In this document: positions 8,311-16,230 of the stretch, in pieces
Numbering within the stretch: the stretch's first letter is position 1
Layout: every line of letters starts with the position of its first letter
Assembly: GCF_002013915.1 (NCBI RefSeq)
Contig: NZ_MBTF01000038.1
Span: 273,834 to 337,833 of the forward strand
DNA from: Mucilaginibacter pedocola
GTDB taxonomy: Bacteria; Bacteroidota; Bacteroidia; Sphingobacteriales; Sphingobacteriaceae
Length of the DNA: 64,000 nt
Reading direction: 5' to 3'
Position numbers and translations under genes: made by a program
Notes under the pieces: model-generated
The model's input: only the letters and a program-made list of their open reading frames with translations
The model's database searches: none
Told to the model about the DNA's origin: nothing

Positions 8311-8571
8311 TTAACCGCAGAGTTTGCAGAGGTTACGCGGAGATTCGCGGAGCCTATATTGTGGTTAAGGGGGGTGAATACCAAACAAAAACGTCATGCT
8401 GAAATCTTTCCAGCACCCCATCATACAAGCTACAATGCTTAGCAGCTTAGCACGAACGCTACCTGACATGTGGGGTACCGAAATAAATTCGGCATGACGT
8501 TTTGTAGAGGTTCGCTACCATGCAAAACCCTCTGCGAAACTCCGCGTAACCTCTGTGTTCTCTGTGGTTAA
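8311..8571. repeat. Nested palindromic repeats: one element inside another
   Basis: The outer element runs from TTAACCGCAGAGTTTGCAG to CTCTGTGTTCTCTGTGGTTAA with imperfectly complementary ends. Inside it, AAAACGTCATGC (8388-8399) is the exact complement of GCATGACGTTTT (8492-8503), enclosing a CGTCATGCTGAA-type element with further pairing. The simplest reading is insertion of the inner element into the loop of the outer one. It fills most of the 363-bp spacer between the divergently oriented neighbours' ends; nothing else was seen there. Confidence 0.75.
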
Positions 8572-8594
8572 ATAGCCACAACAACACCTAACCT

Positions 8595-10574
8595 CTACTT
8601 TTTCAAATACTTATCATACCATTTAATATACCGATCTACCCTATCTACCTGGTAGCTGGGTATGCTGATACCATGGTTTTGGTTAGGGTATAGTATCAGT
8701 TCGGTATCTACACCCTGCGATTTTAGCGCCTGGTACATCTGTTCGCTGCCGGCAGTTGGCACGTTAAAATCCTTCAAACCCGACATGAACAGCACCGGAG
8801 TTTTTATCCTGTCGGCATGCAGGAAGGGGTACGATATTTTGTTGTAAACATCTATATTCTTCCAGGGTTGGCCCAGTTCGTTATCATATTGCAGGATGTA
8901 CTGGTCGATGCCGTAATTGGCTATTTGCAAGGCACTCCCCGCGCCACTGGCCGCTGCTTTAAAGCGGGTATCGCTGGCTATCAAAAAGTCCGTAGTGATA
9001 CCGCCATAGCTCCATCCGCCTACGCCAAGCCTGTCGGGGTCGGCTATACCTTCTTTCACCAGGTAGTCAACTGCGCCATGCAGATCTATTACTTCTTTGT
9101 TGCCCCAGTCGGCAGCTATTACTTTAGTATATTCAATCCCCCTGCCCGAGCTGCCGCGATAGTTAACCGCCGCAACAGCGTAACCGGCACTGGCCAATAC
9201 CTGGCAGGTACCATCCCAGCTGTAATCGTCCTGCCCTACCGGTCCGCCGTGTACAAACAGAATGAATGGCATCTTCTTTTTACTTGTGCTATCCGGGCGG
9301 TACAACACGCCCGATACTTTGGTACCATCGCTACTGGTAGAAGTGAAGCCTGTAACCTGCGCCAACGTAACCTTGCTCAACCACTCCTGCTGATGAAAAG
9401 TTAAGCGGCGAAGTTTACCACTTTCTAAAGCATAAACTTCAAAAGGCGTGTATGGGTCGCTCAGGCTTATTACCCAATTGCCAGCACTTTGGGCGGCAAT
9501 ATCGTTCAGGTTTACTTTGCCGCGGGTGGCTTTCACAATGTCGATCTTTTTGGTGGCAAGTGTGTAAGTAGCCGCGTAACGCTCGCGGTCGTCATCTACT
9601 AAAAAAGCAATGCTTTTGCCGTCTTTGCTCCAGGCGGGGCTATCAGCCGGGCGGTCTATTTCTTTGGTCAGCATTTTATTATTGCTGCCATCGGCATTCA
9701 TCAGGCATAATATGTTCTCATCGTACATATTGTACCCTTCGCTGTCCTGGCGCAGGTAGGCAATTTGCTTGCCATCCGGGCTCCACTGTGGGTTTACATC
9801 GTGCCCTTTCCAGGTAGTTAATTGTTTTACAGCACCCTTTGCTTTTGCCTCAACTACAAAAATATCGGTATTCTCGCTGCGGTCGGGGTCGGCATCGTGG
9901 TTGCTTACAAACACAATGCTTTTACCATCCGGGCTCCACGATGGCGAGCGCTCATCAAAATTACCGGTGGTTACGGTATCTAACTTTTTGCTCCCAATAT
10001 TGAATATATACAAATGGTTATGGTCGTGCTCTAAGTAGCCCTGGTAATCCTGCTTAAAATGATAACGGTCTACCACTATTGGCTTTGGCGTTTTTGGCGC
10101 TTCCTTGCCTTTGTTTTCGGGGTCGCCAATTACCATCACTATTTTGCTGCCATCGGGGCTCCATTCATAGTCCCCCAGGTCGCCTTTTATATCAGTTAGC
10201 TTTTGAGCTTCGCCACCGCGGCGGTCCAACAACCAAAGCTGCGAGCCATTCTTCGATTCGCGGCCCGATAAAAAAGATAAATACTTACCATCCGGGCTCC
10301 AGCGTGCCGTAGATGCCGCCTGTTCGCCATGGGTGAGTTGAATAGATGTTTTGCCATCCCAACTCTGCATCCACAGGTGCGATACGCGCTTATCTTTTGC
10401 CGTATCAACCGTAGAAACGCCATAAGCTACCCATTTACCGTCGGGCGAAACCTCCGGATCGCTTATGCTGGGTATCTTATAAAAGTCTGTCGGTTGAAAT
10501 GGGTTTTTATCGTTTTGCGCGAAAACGGAGGTTGCCAGCGAGGCGGTAAAAAGCAGCGTAAAGTGTATTTTCAT
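8595..10574 (-). CDS. S9 family serine peptidase (acylaminoacyl/dipeptidyl peptidase type), exported
   Basis: The 659-residue protein starts with a signal peptide (MKIHFTLLFTASLATSVFAQ). Next comes a beta-propeller built from repeated WSPDGK blades (WSPDGKYLSF, WSPDGSKIVM, WSPDGKSIVF and others, residues 40-390). The C-terminal alpha/beta hydrolase domain has GGWSYGG with nucleophile Ser522, Asp602 in SGLKDFNVP and His634 in NQNHG. The S9 family cleaves short peptides, with the propeller restricting access to the active site. A periplasmic location follows from the signal peptide. The gene is alone between repeat-filled spacers and is probably used in peptide scavenging. The exact specificity is not readable from sequence. 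Confidence 0.92.
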   Translation of the reverse strand: MKIHFTLLFTASLATSVFAQNDKNPFQPTDFYKIPSISDPEVSPDGKWVAYGVSTVDTAKDKRVSHLWMQSWDGKTSIQLTHGEQAASTARWSPDGKYLSFLSGRESKNGSQLWLLDRRGGEAQKLTDIKGDLGDYEWSPDGSKIVMVIGDPENKGKEAPKTPKPIVVDRYHFKQDYQGYLEHDHNHLYIFNIGSKKLDTVTTGNFDERSPSWSPDGKSIVFVSNHDADPDRSENTDIFVVEAKAKGAVKQLTTWKGHDVNPQWSPDGKQIAYLRQDSEGYNMYDENILCLMNADGSNNKMLTKEIDRPADSPAWSKDGKSIAFLVDDDRERYAATYTLATKKIDIVKATRGKVNLNDIAAQSAGNWVISLSDPYTPFEVYALESGKLRRLTFHQQEWLSKVTLAQVTGFTSTSSDGTKVSGVLYRPDSTSKKKMPFILFVHGGPVGQDDYSWDGTCQVLASAGYAVAAVNYRGSSGRGIEYTKVIAADWGNKEVIDLHGAVDYLVKEGIADPDRLGVGGWSYGGITTDFLIASDTRFKAAASGAGSALQIANYGIDQYILQYDNELGQPWKNIDVYNKISYPFLHADRIKTPVLFMSGLKDFNVPTAGSEQMYQALKSQGVDTELILYPNQNHGISIPSYQVDRVDRYIKWYDKYLKK

Positions 10575-10654
10575 ATTACAGCAATTGTTGAGGCTGTAAT
10601 TTAGGGAATTGAGGTTAGAGATTTGAGGTTAAAGGTTAGTTTTTTTAATGAATT

Positions 10655-10739
10655 TCACGCAAAGGCGCAGAGGCGCAAAGAAAAAAACATGTAGAGACGC
10701 GATACTTCGCGTCTCCTATGTGCAGTATCGCGTCTCTAC
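10655..10739. repeat. CGCAAAGGCGCAGAGG half-element plus strong 15-bp hairpin
   Basis: TCACGCAAAGGCGCAGAGGC belongs to the family also seen at 25045 and 23140. It is followed by GTAGAGACGCGATAC (10691-10705), the perfect complement of 10725-10739 across a 19-base loop. There is no T run. It lies between pyrF and the S9 peptidase gene, both on the minus strand. Confidence 0.7.
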
Positions 10740-10796
10740 GGCGGCTGTGCAATGAAAGGCTACCTAACTAACCTCTATTCAACAAACCTCTAAACG

Positions 10797-11630
10797 CTAT
10801 ATTATCCCCGCCTTCTCCAATTCAACCTGCATCTGCTGTTGCAGGCTAAGCGCTTCGGCACGGGCGGCTTCGGCAAAATCTTCACCATTACTTGCGTATA
10901 TGATGGAGCGCGATGCGTTTACAATAAGGCCGCAATCTTTAGTGATACCGTATTTGCACACTTCCTCTAAGCTTCCGCCTTGTGCGCCAACGCCGGGTAC
11001 CAGCAAGAAGCTGTCGGGTGCGTATTGGCGTATATTGGTAAACTCAGTGCTTTTGGTAGCGCCAACCACAAACATCAACCTATCGGCACCGGCCCATGTA
11101 TTGGCTTTTTTTATCACGTTTTCGTACAGGTAACCGTCGCCGGTATCTAAGTACTGGAAATCTTTACTCCCTACCGATGAGGTGAGTGCCAAAATGATGA
11201 TCCATTTGCCTTCATATTTCAGGTACGGTGTAACGCTATCGTTACCCATATATGGGGTTACAGTTATGGCATCAAAGCCCATCCCGCTTTGCTCTTCATT
11301 GAAAAAGGCTTTGGCGTAGTTATCAGAGGTATTGCCTATGTCGCCGCGCTTGGCATCTATAATGCTTAAGCATTCCTTCGGCAAGTATTCGTAGGTAGAG
11401 ATGAGGCTTTGCAGGCCTTTCAGTCCGCGGCTTTCGTAAAAGGCGGCGTTGGGTTTGTAAGCGATGCAGAGGTCCTTAGTAGCGTCGATTATCCTTTTAT
11501 TAAATTCGAATGCCGGGTCGGGGTATTCTTTCAGGAAATCGGGAATTTTATCTACATCTGTATCTAATCCTACACATAAAAAACTCTTCTTCTGTTTGAT
11601 CTGATCTATTAATTGCTGGCGCGATATCAT
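10797..11630 (-). CDS. pyrF: Orotidine 5'-phosphate decarboxylase, type 2
   Basis: This enzyme makes UMP from OMP in pyrimidine synthesis. The product is 277 residues, matching the long bacterial type-2 form. CVGLDTDVDKIP holds the first active-site Asp, NAAFYESRG the second strand, and DAKRGDIGNT the catalytic Lys-Asp cluster. LLVPGVGAQGG and NASRSIIYAS form the phosphate site. The frame extends 26 codons upstream, but those are hydrophobic and aberrant while MISRQQLIDQIK is the normal family start, so ATG 11630 is used. It is divergent from rho. pyrG in the same window covers the last step of the same pathway. Confidence 0.96.
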   Translation of the reverse strand: MISRQQLIDQIKQKKSFLCVGLDTDVDKIPDFLKEYPDPAFEFNKRIIDATKDLCIAYKPNAAFYESRGLKGLQSLISTYEYLPKECLSIIDAKRGDIGNTSDNYAKAFFNEEQSGMGFDAITVTPYMGNDSVTPYLKYEGKWIIILALTSSVGSKDFQYLDTGDGYLYENVIKKANTWAGADRLMFVVGATKSTEFTNIRQYAPDSFLLVPGVGAQGGSLEEVCKYGITKDCGLIVNASRSIIYASNGEDFAEAARAEALSLQQQMQVELEKAGII

Positions 11631-11692
11631 GCAGGATAATTTATTTGATGCCAAAAATCCAAAAAAATAAGCGAACCACGTTATTTTTTTAT

Positions 11693-11700
11693 TAAATTTG
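11693..11700 (+). promoter_or_regulatory. Candidate distant promoter for rho
   Basis: TAAATTTG fits TAnnTTTG but is 176 bases before the rho ATG, implying a long leader. Long leaders used for autoregulation are known for rho in Proteobacteria; here this is inference only. Confidence 0.35.
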
Positions 11701-11876
11701 CATTTCAAGAATATTTCATTAAAATTGCATCGTTATCCCCTGCATTTTCTTGCACACAAGAAACAATTTTTATCCCACGTCGTTATTTCTGATACTTACC
11801 TGGCTTAAATATTGCATACGCAGGGTCACACAACAATCTTTCATCTTAAAAATCCTTTTGAACTATAATTCATATC

Positions 11877-13502
11877 ATGTCTGATACCATAGAATTGAAC
11901 GACAAACTCGTTTCGGAGTTGCGCGATATTGCTAAAGCTTTGGGTATTGCAAACGCAGACGAGCTGCGTAAAGCCCCCCTTATTACTGCCATAGTTGAAC
12001 AACAGCAATTAATAGAAGCCGCCCGGCTGCAACAAAGCACAGTAGAAAACAATTACGCCCCTAAAACTTCTGACGCCGATGCACCTGCAGAAGCCGGCGA
12101 CAAACCACGCAAAAGGACCCGTGTTGTAAAAGGCAAAGCCGATACAAAACCACAAGTACCTTTAACTGATACCAACTTATTTGACCAGGTTGAAGACGAG
12201 CAATCTCAAGAAGATGCTGCCCCGGCCCCTGTAGTAGCTGAAGCCGAAGAAGTGCAAGCCGGCCAGCCGGAACCCGCCCCTACCGAAAACCGCCCGCAAA
12301 AATTTGAGCGCCGCGAAAAAAACAACGGTAATGGCAATGGCAACCAGCAGCAACAAAAAGCACAGGAAGTTGCTATAAACCTTGATTTTGATAACGTTAT
12401 TGTAAACGAAGGCGTATTGGAAATTATGCCCGATGGCTATGGCTTCCTTCGCTCGTCAGACTATAACTACTTAACATCTCCGGATGATATATATGTATCG
12501 CAATCGCAGATAAAGCTGTTCGGCCTAAAAACCGGCGATACCGTACGTGGCAGCATTCGCCCGCCAAAAGAGGGCGAGAAATACTTCCCGCTGGTGCGTG
12601 TAGAGGCCATTAACGGCCGTATACCTGCCGAAGTGCGCGACCGTGTTCCTTTCGATCACCTTACCCCGCTTTTCCCTTCAGAGAAATTGAGCCTATTCAC
12701 TGATCCGGGTAATTACTCTACCCGTATAATGGACCTGTTCTCGCCTATTGGTAAAGGCCAGCGTGGTTTAATTGTAGCGCAGCCAAAAACAGGTAAAACC
12801 ATGTTATTGAAGGATGTGGCCAACGCTATTGCCAAAAACCACCCGGAAGTATACCTGATCATCCTGCTGATTGATGAGCGCCCTGAGGAGGTAACTGATA
12901 TGGCCCGCAGCGTACGCGCCGAGGTAGTATCATCAACCTTTGATGAGCCGGCCGAGCGCCACGTAAAAATTGCCAACATTGTATTGGAGAAAGCAAAACG
13001 CATGGTAGAGTGCGGCCACGATGTGGTTATCCTGCTCGATTCGATCACCCGTTTGGCACGTGCTTATAACACTGTTGCGCCTGCATCGGGTAAAATATTA
13101 TCGGGTGGTGTGGACGCTAACGCACTGCACAAACCAAAACGCTTTTTTGGTGCGGCACGTAACATTGAGGATGGTGGCTCGCTTACCATCATAGCAACGG
13201 CCCTTACCGAAACCGGCTCTAAAATGGATGAGGTTATCTTTGAAGAGTTTAAAGGTACCGGTAACATGGAGCTTCAGTTGGATCGTAAACTATCAAACAA
13301 ACGTATATTCCCGGCTATTGATATCACTGCATCGAGCACCCGCCGCGACGACTTGCTGCTCGACCGCGAAACGCTTCAACGCATCTGGATACTACGCAAC
13401 CACCTTGCCGATATGAATTCGCAGGAGAGTATGGAGTTTTTACAGGCACAAATCAGAGGTACAAAAACCAACGAAGAGTTCCTCATCTCCATGAATTCAT
13501 AA
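11877..13502 (+). CDS. rho: Transcription termination factor Rho
   Basis: Rho is the hexameric RNA helicase that ends transcription at unstructured C-rich RNA. The 541-residue product has an N-terminal helical domain (residues 1-45) and a long disordered insert (about 50-165) rich in Ala, Glu, Pro, Gln and Asn. The RNA-binding OSB fold follows (EGVLEIMPDGYGFLRSSDYN). The ATPase core has Walker A AQPKTGKTMLL, Walker B VVILLDSITRLARAYN and LSGGVDANALHKPKRFFGAAR. The insert is typical of Bacteroidota Rho and may bind RNA or drive condensation. It has its own upstream region shared with the divergent pyrF. Confidence 0.97.
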   Translation: MSDTIELNDKLVSELRDIAKALGIANADELRKAPLITAIVEQQQLIEAARLQQSTVENNYAPKTSDADAPAEAGDKPRKRTRVVKGKADTKPQVPLTDTNLFDQVEDEQSQEDAAPAPVVAEAEEVQAGQPEPAPTENRPQKFERREKNNGNGNGNQQQQKAQEVAINLDFDNVIVNEGVLEIMPDGYGFLRSSDYNYLTSPDDIYVSQSQIKLFGLKTGDTVRGSIRPPKEGEKYFPLVRVEAINGRIPAEVRDRVPFDHLTPLFPSEKLSLFTDPGNYSTRIMDLFSPIGKGQRGLIVAQPKTGKTMLLKDVANAIAKNHPEVYLIILLIDERPEEVTDMARSVRAEVVSSTFDEPAERHVKIANIVLEKAKRMVECGHDVVILLDSITRLARAYNTVAPASGKILSGGVDANALHKPKRFFGAARNIEDGGSLTIIATALTETGSKMDEVIFEEFKGTGNMELQLDRKLSNKRIFPAIDITASSTRRDDLLLDRETLQRIWILRNHLADMNSQESMEFLQAQIRGTKTNEEFLISMNS

Positions 13503-13555
13503 TATTTTTATAGTTATGCAGTTATTATTTAGCACAAGCTTAATAGATAACTGCA

Positions 13556-13563
13556 TACTTTTG
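13556..13563 (+). promoter_or_regulatory. Minus-7 box for pssA
   Basis: TACTTTTG matches TAnnTTTG and lies 29 bases before the pssA start codon. Confidence 0.5.
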
Positions 13564-13592
13564 GTAAAATTATTGATACCTTCATACCCGAT

Positions 13593-14327
13593 ATGAGGAG
13601 GCGAGTAAAAAAACATCTTCCGAACGCAATTACCTGCGCTAACCTGTTTAGCGGCTGTGTGGGCATTGTGTTCGCATTTCAGGATAACCTGGTGGTAGCG
13701 TCGTACGCTATTTTCCTGGCGGCGATATTCGATTTTTTTGATGGCTTTGCCTCAAGGGTGCTCAACTCGGTATCGTGTATAGGCCGCGATTTGGATTCGC
13801 TGGCGGATATGGTAAGCTTTGGCTTTTTGCCGGCAGCCATTATGTACGAATTGCTGCTACAGGCACCACAAACAGGCATCAGCACCTGGCTCAACTTTAT
13901 AGCCTTTATGATACCTGTATTCTCGGCATTAAGATTGGCTAAGTTTAACACCGATACCCGCCAGGCCGAGAGCTTTATAGGGCTGCCTACCCCGGCAAAT
14001 GCTATCCTGATAGCTTCGTTTCCGCTTATACTACAGCAATACGATGGCTTAGACCGTGTGATACTTAATCCCTACGGACTAATCAGCTTTATTATTGTAA
14101 TGTGTATATTGTTAGTGGCCGAAATACCGCTGATGTCGCTCAAATTCAAGAACACCGATTTCAATAAAAACTTTTACCGTTATTTATTGCTGCTGTTTTC
14201 GGCAATACTCATTCTATTTTTTAAATTTGCGGCAGTTCCGGTGGTTATAGTAATGTATATCACCCTATCGTTAATTCAATTAAAATTTGCCGACGATACC
14301 ATCATCAGCAGTTCGCACAGAAAATAA
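13593..14327 (+). CDS. pssA: CDP-diacylglycerol--serine O-phosphatidyltransferase
   Basis: PssA joins serine to CDP-diacylglycerol to give phosphatidylserine, the precursor of phosphatidylethanolamine. The product is 244 residues with about seven membrane helices. The CDP-alcohol phosphotransferase motif reads DFFDGFASR and continues to GRDLDSLADMVSFG, which supplies the catalytic Asp residues; the usual Ala-Arg is Ala-Ser-Arg here. The basic N-terminus RRRVKKHLPNAITCANLF is typical of the PssA subgroup and separates it from PgsA. purS follows 39 bases later and may share the transcript. The call is firm, with a small chance of another CDP-alcohol transferase. Confidence 0.9.
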   Translation: MRRRVKKHLPNAITCANLFSGCVGIVFAFQDNLVVASYAIFLAAIFDFFDGFASRVLNSVSCIGRDLDSLADMVSFGFLPAAIMYELLLQAPQTGISTWLNFIAFMIPVFSALRLAKFNTDTRQAESFIGLPTPANAILIASFPLILQQYDGLDRVILNPYGLISFIIVMCILLVAEIPLMSLKFKNTDFNKNFYRYLLLLFSAILILFFKFAAVPVVIVMYITLSLIQLKFADDTIISSSHRK

Positions 14328-14366
14328 GTTGCGGGTAGTATCTTCTAAAACACATTCACAAATACG

Positions 14367-14624
14367 ATGAAAAAATTCCTGGCCGAAATTGATGTAATGC
14401 CGAAAAAAGAAATTCTTGACCCGCAAGGTAAAGCCGTAACCGGCAGCATGAAGAACTTAGGCTTAGCCGAAATTCAGAACGTACGCATTGGCAAACACGT
14501 TTCGCTTGAAATTGAGGCAGAGAGCACTGAAGCCGCCAGCGAAAAAGTTGACCAGGCCTGCAAAAGCCTGTTAGCTAACCTTATTATGGAAAGCTACACC
14601 TTTAAACTGGAAGAAGTAGCTTAA
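14367..14624 (+). CDS. purS: Phosphoribosylformylglycinamidine synthase subunit PurS
   Basis: PurS is the small dimeric subunit that, with PurL and PurQ, forms the multi-subunit FGAM synthase of purine synthesis. At 85 residues it has the family length. It shows the pattern KKEILDPQGKAVTGSMKNLG, then IQNVRIGKHVSLEIE and LLANLIMESYTFKLEE. The central part of the protein matches the helix and strand that contact PurL and carry glutamine-derived ammonia. purL and purQ are not next to it in this window. A repeat tract and a strong terminator follow. The family is small but distinctive, so the call is confident. Confidence 0.93.
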   Translation: MKKFLAEIDVMPKKEILDPQGKAVTGSMKNLGLAEIQNVRIGKHVSLEIEAESTEAASEKVDQACKSLLANLIMESYTFKLEEVA

Positions 14625-14625
14625 T

Positions 14626-14662
14626 AAGTCCGAAAGTCGGAAGACCGAGAAGTCGGAAAGAC
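14626..14662. repeat. AGTCGGAA/AGTCCGAA tract after purS
   Basis: AAGTCCGAAAGTCGGAAGAC and further variants start 2 bases after the purS stop, as after yidC and lapA. Confidence 0.55.
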
Positions 14663-14677
14663 ATTTATAAAACAGGA

Positions 14678-14704
14678 AAGGCAGCCATTTTGGCTGCCTT
14701 TTTA
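14678..14704 (+). terminator. Terminator of purS
   Basis: AAGGCAGCCA pairs with TGGCTGCCTT around a short loop, ending in TTTTTA. It may also serve the convergent VOC gene. Confidence 0.85.
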
Positions 14705-14723
14705 TGTTTTTGGCTATTGCCTG

Positions 14724-15152
14724 TTATAAAGCAGAGTCAAACTCTATTATCCATTCTATACCGTATTTATCCCTGAACATGCCGGCATAAGTACCCCATG
14801 GGCTATCGCCAATAGGGCCTTCTACCTCACCACCTGCCGATAATCCGTTAAAAATCTCTTCCGCTTCTTCCCGGCTTTCGGCACCTACATATATTTTAGA
14901 GCGGTTTTCGTTCTCGCTTACCTGCCCCATAAAACTCGGCACATCATTGGCTATCAGCATATTGTTTTTGCCAAGCGGCAGGCTTATGTACATTATTTTT
15001 TCTGCCTCATCTTCGGGTATCTGAAACTCCGGGCCAGCTAAGTCTTTAAAACGGGTTATCTTGGTAAACTCGCCACCAAAAACCGACTTGTAAAAAGTGA
15101 ATGCTTCTTCGGCATTGCCATTGAAATTTATCCACGGGTTAATTGCTCTCAT
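14724..15152 (-). CDS. PhnB-like VOC (glyoxalase-fold) protein
   Basis: The 142-residue protein belongs to the PhnB/3-demethylubiquinone methyltransferase-like branch of the vicinal oxygen chelate superfamily. The signature is INPWINFNGNAEEAFTFYKS at the N-terminus and WGTYAGMFRDKYGIEWIIEF at the C-terminus. Members dimerise and many have no known reaction; some are resistance or dioxygenase proteins. The usual His metal ligand of true glyoxalase I is not evident, so catalysis is uncertain. It is convergent with purS. Family sure, function open. Confidence 0.8.
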   Translation of the reverse strand: MRAINPWINFNGNAEEAFTFYKSVFGGEFTKITRFKDLAGPEFQIPEDEAEKIMYISLPLGKNNMLIANDVPSFMGQVSENENRSKIYVGAESREEAEEIFNGLSAGGEVEGPIGDSPWGTYAGMFRDKYGIEWIIEFDSAL

Positions 15153-15203
15153 AATGTTCTATTTTTAGTTTGTTTTATTGGGTAATAAAAAGCCTTAAAT
15201 AAA

Positions 15204-15237
15204 AAACCGCCCCATAATTTAACTAATGAGACGGTTT
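15204..15237 (-). terminator. Probable terminator of the folK-hpt operon
   Basis: AAACCG pairs with CGGTTT, with CAT/ATG continuing inward after mismatches and an A run on the plus strand that becomes a T run on the minus strand. Moderate stem. Confidence 0.5.
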
Positions 15238-15263
15238 CTAAAATCTTTAAGCTTTCCGCTTAA

Positions 15264-15635
15264 TTACAAATTAGCTTCCTTCTCTATTTTTATGCGGTTA
15301 AGCTCAATCAGGTTCCTGTTTACTACTTGTGTAATTGCATTAAACTTTTCAATGATCTCGGCAGGGTTTTCGCCGCCGTGTTTGCAGGCTATCTCCACTT
15401 CTTGTATAGTGGCCTGGCTCCAGGGCATACCAAAAAAGCCAAGGTTGGGTTTTAATTTATGTGCCGTTTGGCCCGCAAGCGCCCAATCCTGCGCGTTAAT
15501 TGCCGTGGCTATGCCGCCAAGCAGTTGAGGCGTTTGGTCTAAAAACATGGCAATCGAGTCAACAATAAAGTCTTCGCTGCCATCAGCTATTTCGTATAAA
15601 AAACTAAGATCGAGGTCTTCTGCAGGAATATCCAT
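15264..15635 (-). CDS. Histidine phosphotransfer (Hpt) domain protein
   Basis: This is a stand-alone Hpt module of 123 residues. The four-helix bundle carries the phospho-accepting His59 in GQTAHKLKPNLGFFGM, preceded by FLDQTPQLLGGIATAI, a typical Hpt helix. Such proteins relay phosphate from a hybrid histidine kinase to a response regulator. No kinase or regulator is nearby, so its partners must lie elsewhere. It starts 18 bases after folK on the same strand and is probably co-transcribed with it, though there is no obvious functional link. Confidence 0.85.
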   Translation of the reverse strand: MDIPAEDLDLSFLYEIADGSEDFIVDSIAMFLDQTPQLLGGIATAINAQDWALAGQTAHKLKPNLGFFGMPWSQATIQEVEIACKHGGENPAEIIEKFNAITQVVNRNLIELNRIKIEKEANL

Positions 15636-15653
15636 TATAAAGGTTTATATAGT

Positions 15654-16139
15654 TCAAATGTATAATTTTTTTACTATCAAGCTATCTTTCAGCTCGTTTT
15701 TAAGCGTTAAAATATTTTCATTTAACAGTGGGTGCACAAAAGCGGGCGCAATTTCGGCCAGCGGCTCCAGCGTAAAACGCCTGTTTTGTAGCTGTGGGTG
15801 CGGCACTACAAGCCCCTCCTCTTCTATCACTTCGCTACCGTAAAACAAAATATCAATATCAATGGTGCGCGCGCCCCACTTTACCTCGCGCTTACGGCCC
15901 ATTTGCGCCTCGATATCCAATATGGTAGTTAGCACCTGCCGCGCGGGCATATTGGTTTGCAGCATTACCACCTGGTTAAGGTAATCGGGCTCATCTGTTT
16001 TACCCCACGATTGGGTTTCGTAAATAGATGATACTTGCTGTACCGGGGCTATCTGCTTTTCAATACTTTCGATGGCTTGCTGCAAAAACATTTGCCTGTT
16101 GCCAAGGTTTGTACCCAGTAGTAAAAAAACGGTTATCAT
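15654..16139 (-). CDS. folK: 2-amino-4-hydroxy-6-hydroxymethyldihydropteridine pyrophosphokinase
   Basis: FolK transfers pyrophosphate from ATP to the pterin in folate synthesis. The product is 161 residues from ATG 16139. It begins FLLLGTNLGNR, the family start, and includes SSIYETQSWG and DYLNQVV. The metal- and pterin-binding block is KWGARTIDIDILFYG followed by VPHPQLQNRRFTLEPLAEI, the full HPPK signature. The open frame extends 71 codons further upstream but overlaps the divergent sppA gene and is not folK-like. folA and thyA, later folate genes, are at 39.8-41.7 kb. It likely shares a transcript with the Hpt gene. Confidence 0.95.
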   Translation of the reverse strand: MITVFLLLGTNLGNRQMFLQQAIESIEKQIAPVQQVSSIYETQSWGKTDEPDYLNQVVMLQTNMPARQVLTTILDIEAQMGRKREVKWGARTIDIDILFYGSEVIEEEGLVVPHPQLQNRRFTLEPLAEIAPAFVHPLLNENILTLKNELKDSLIVKKLYI

Positions 16140-16196
16140 GTTGTAACAAATATCGTATAAGCCGCTCTTAATAAAAATAAACCGAGCCCTATTTAG

Positions 16197-16204
16197 TAAA
16201 TTTG
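16197..16204 (+). promoter_or_regulatory. Minus-7 box for sppA
   Basis: TAAATTTG matches TAnnTTTG and lies 26 bases before the sppA ATG. Confidence 0.5.
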
Positions 16205-16230
16205 TGTATAAAAACGATCTGTAATACTTA

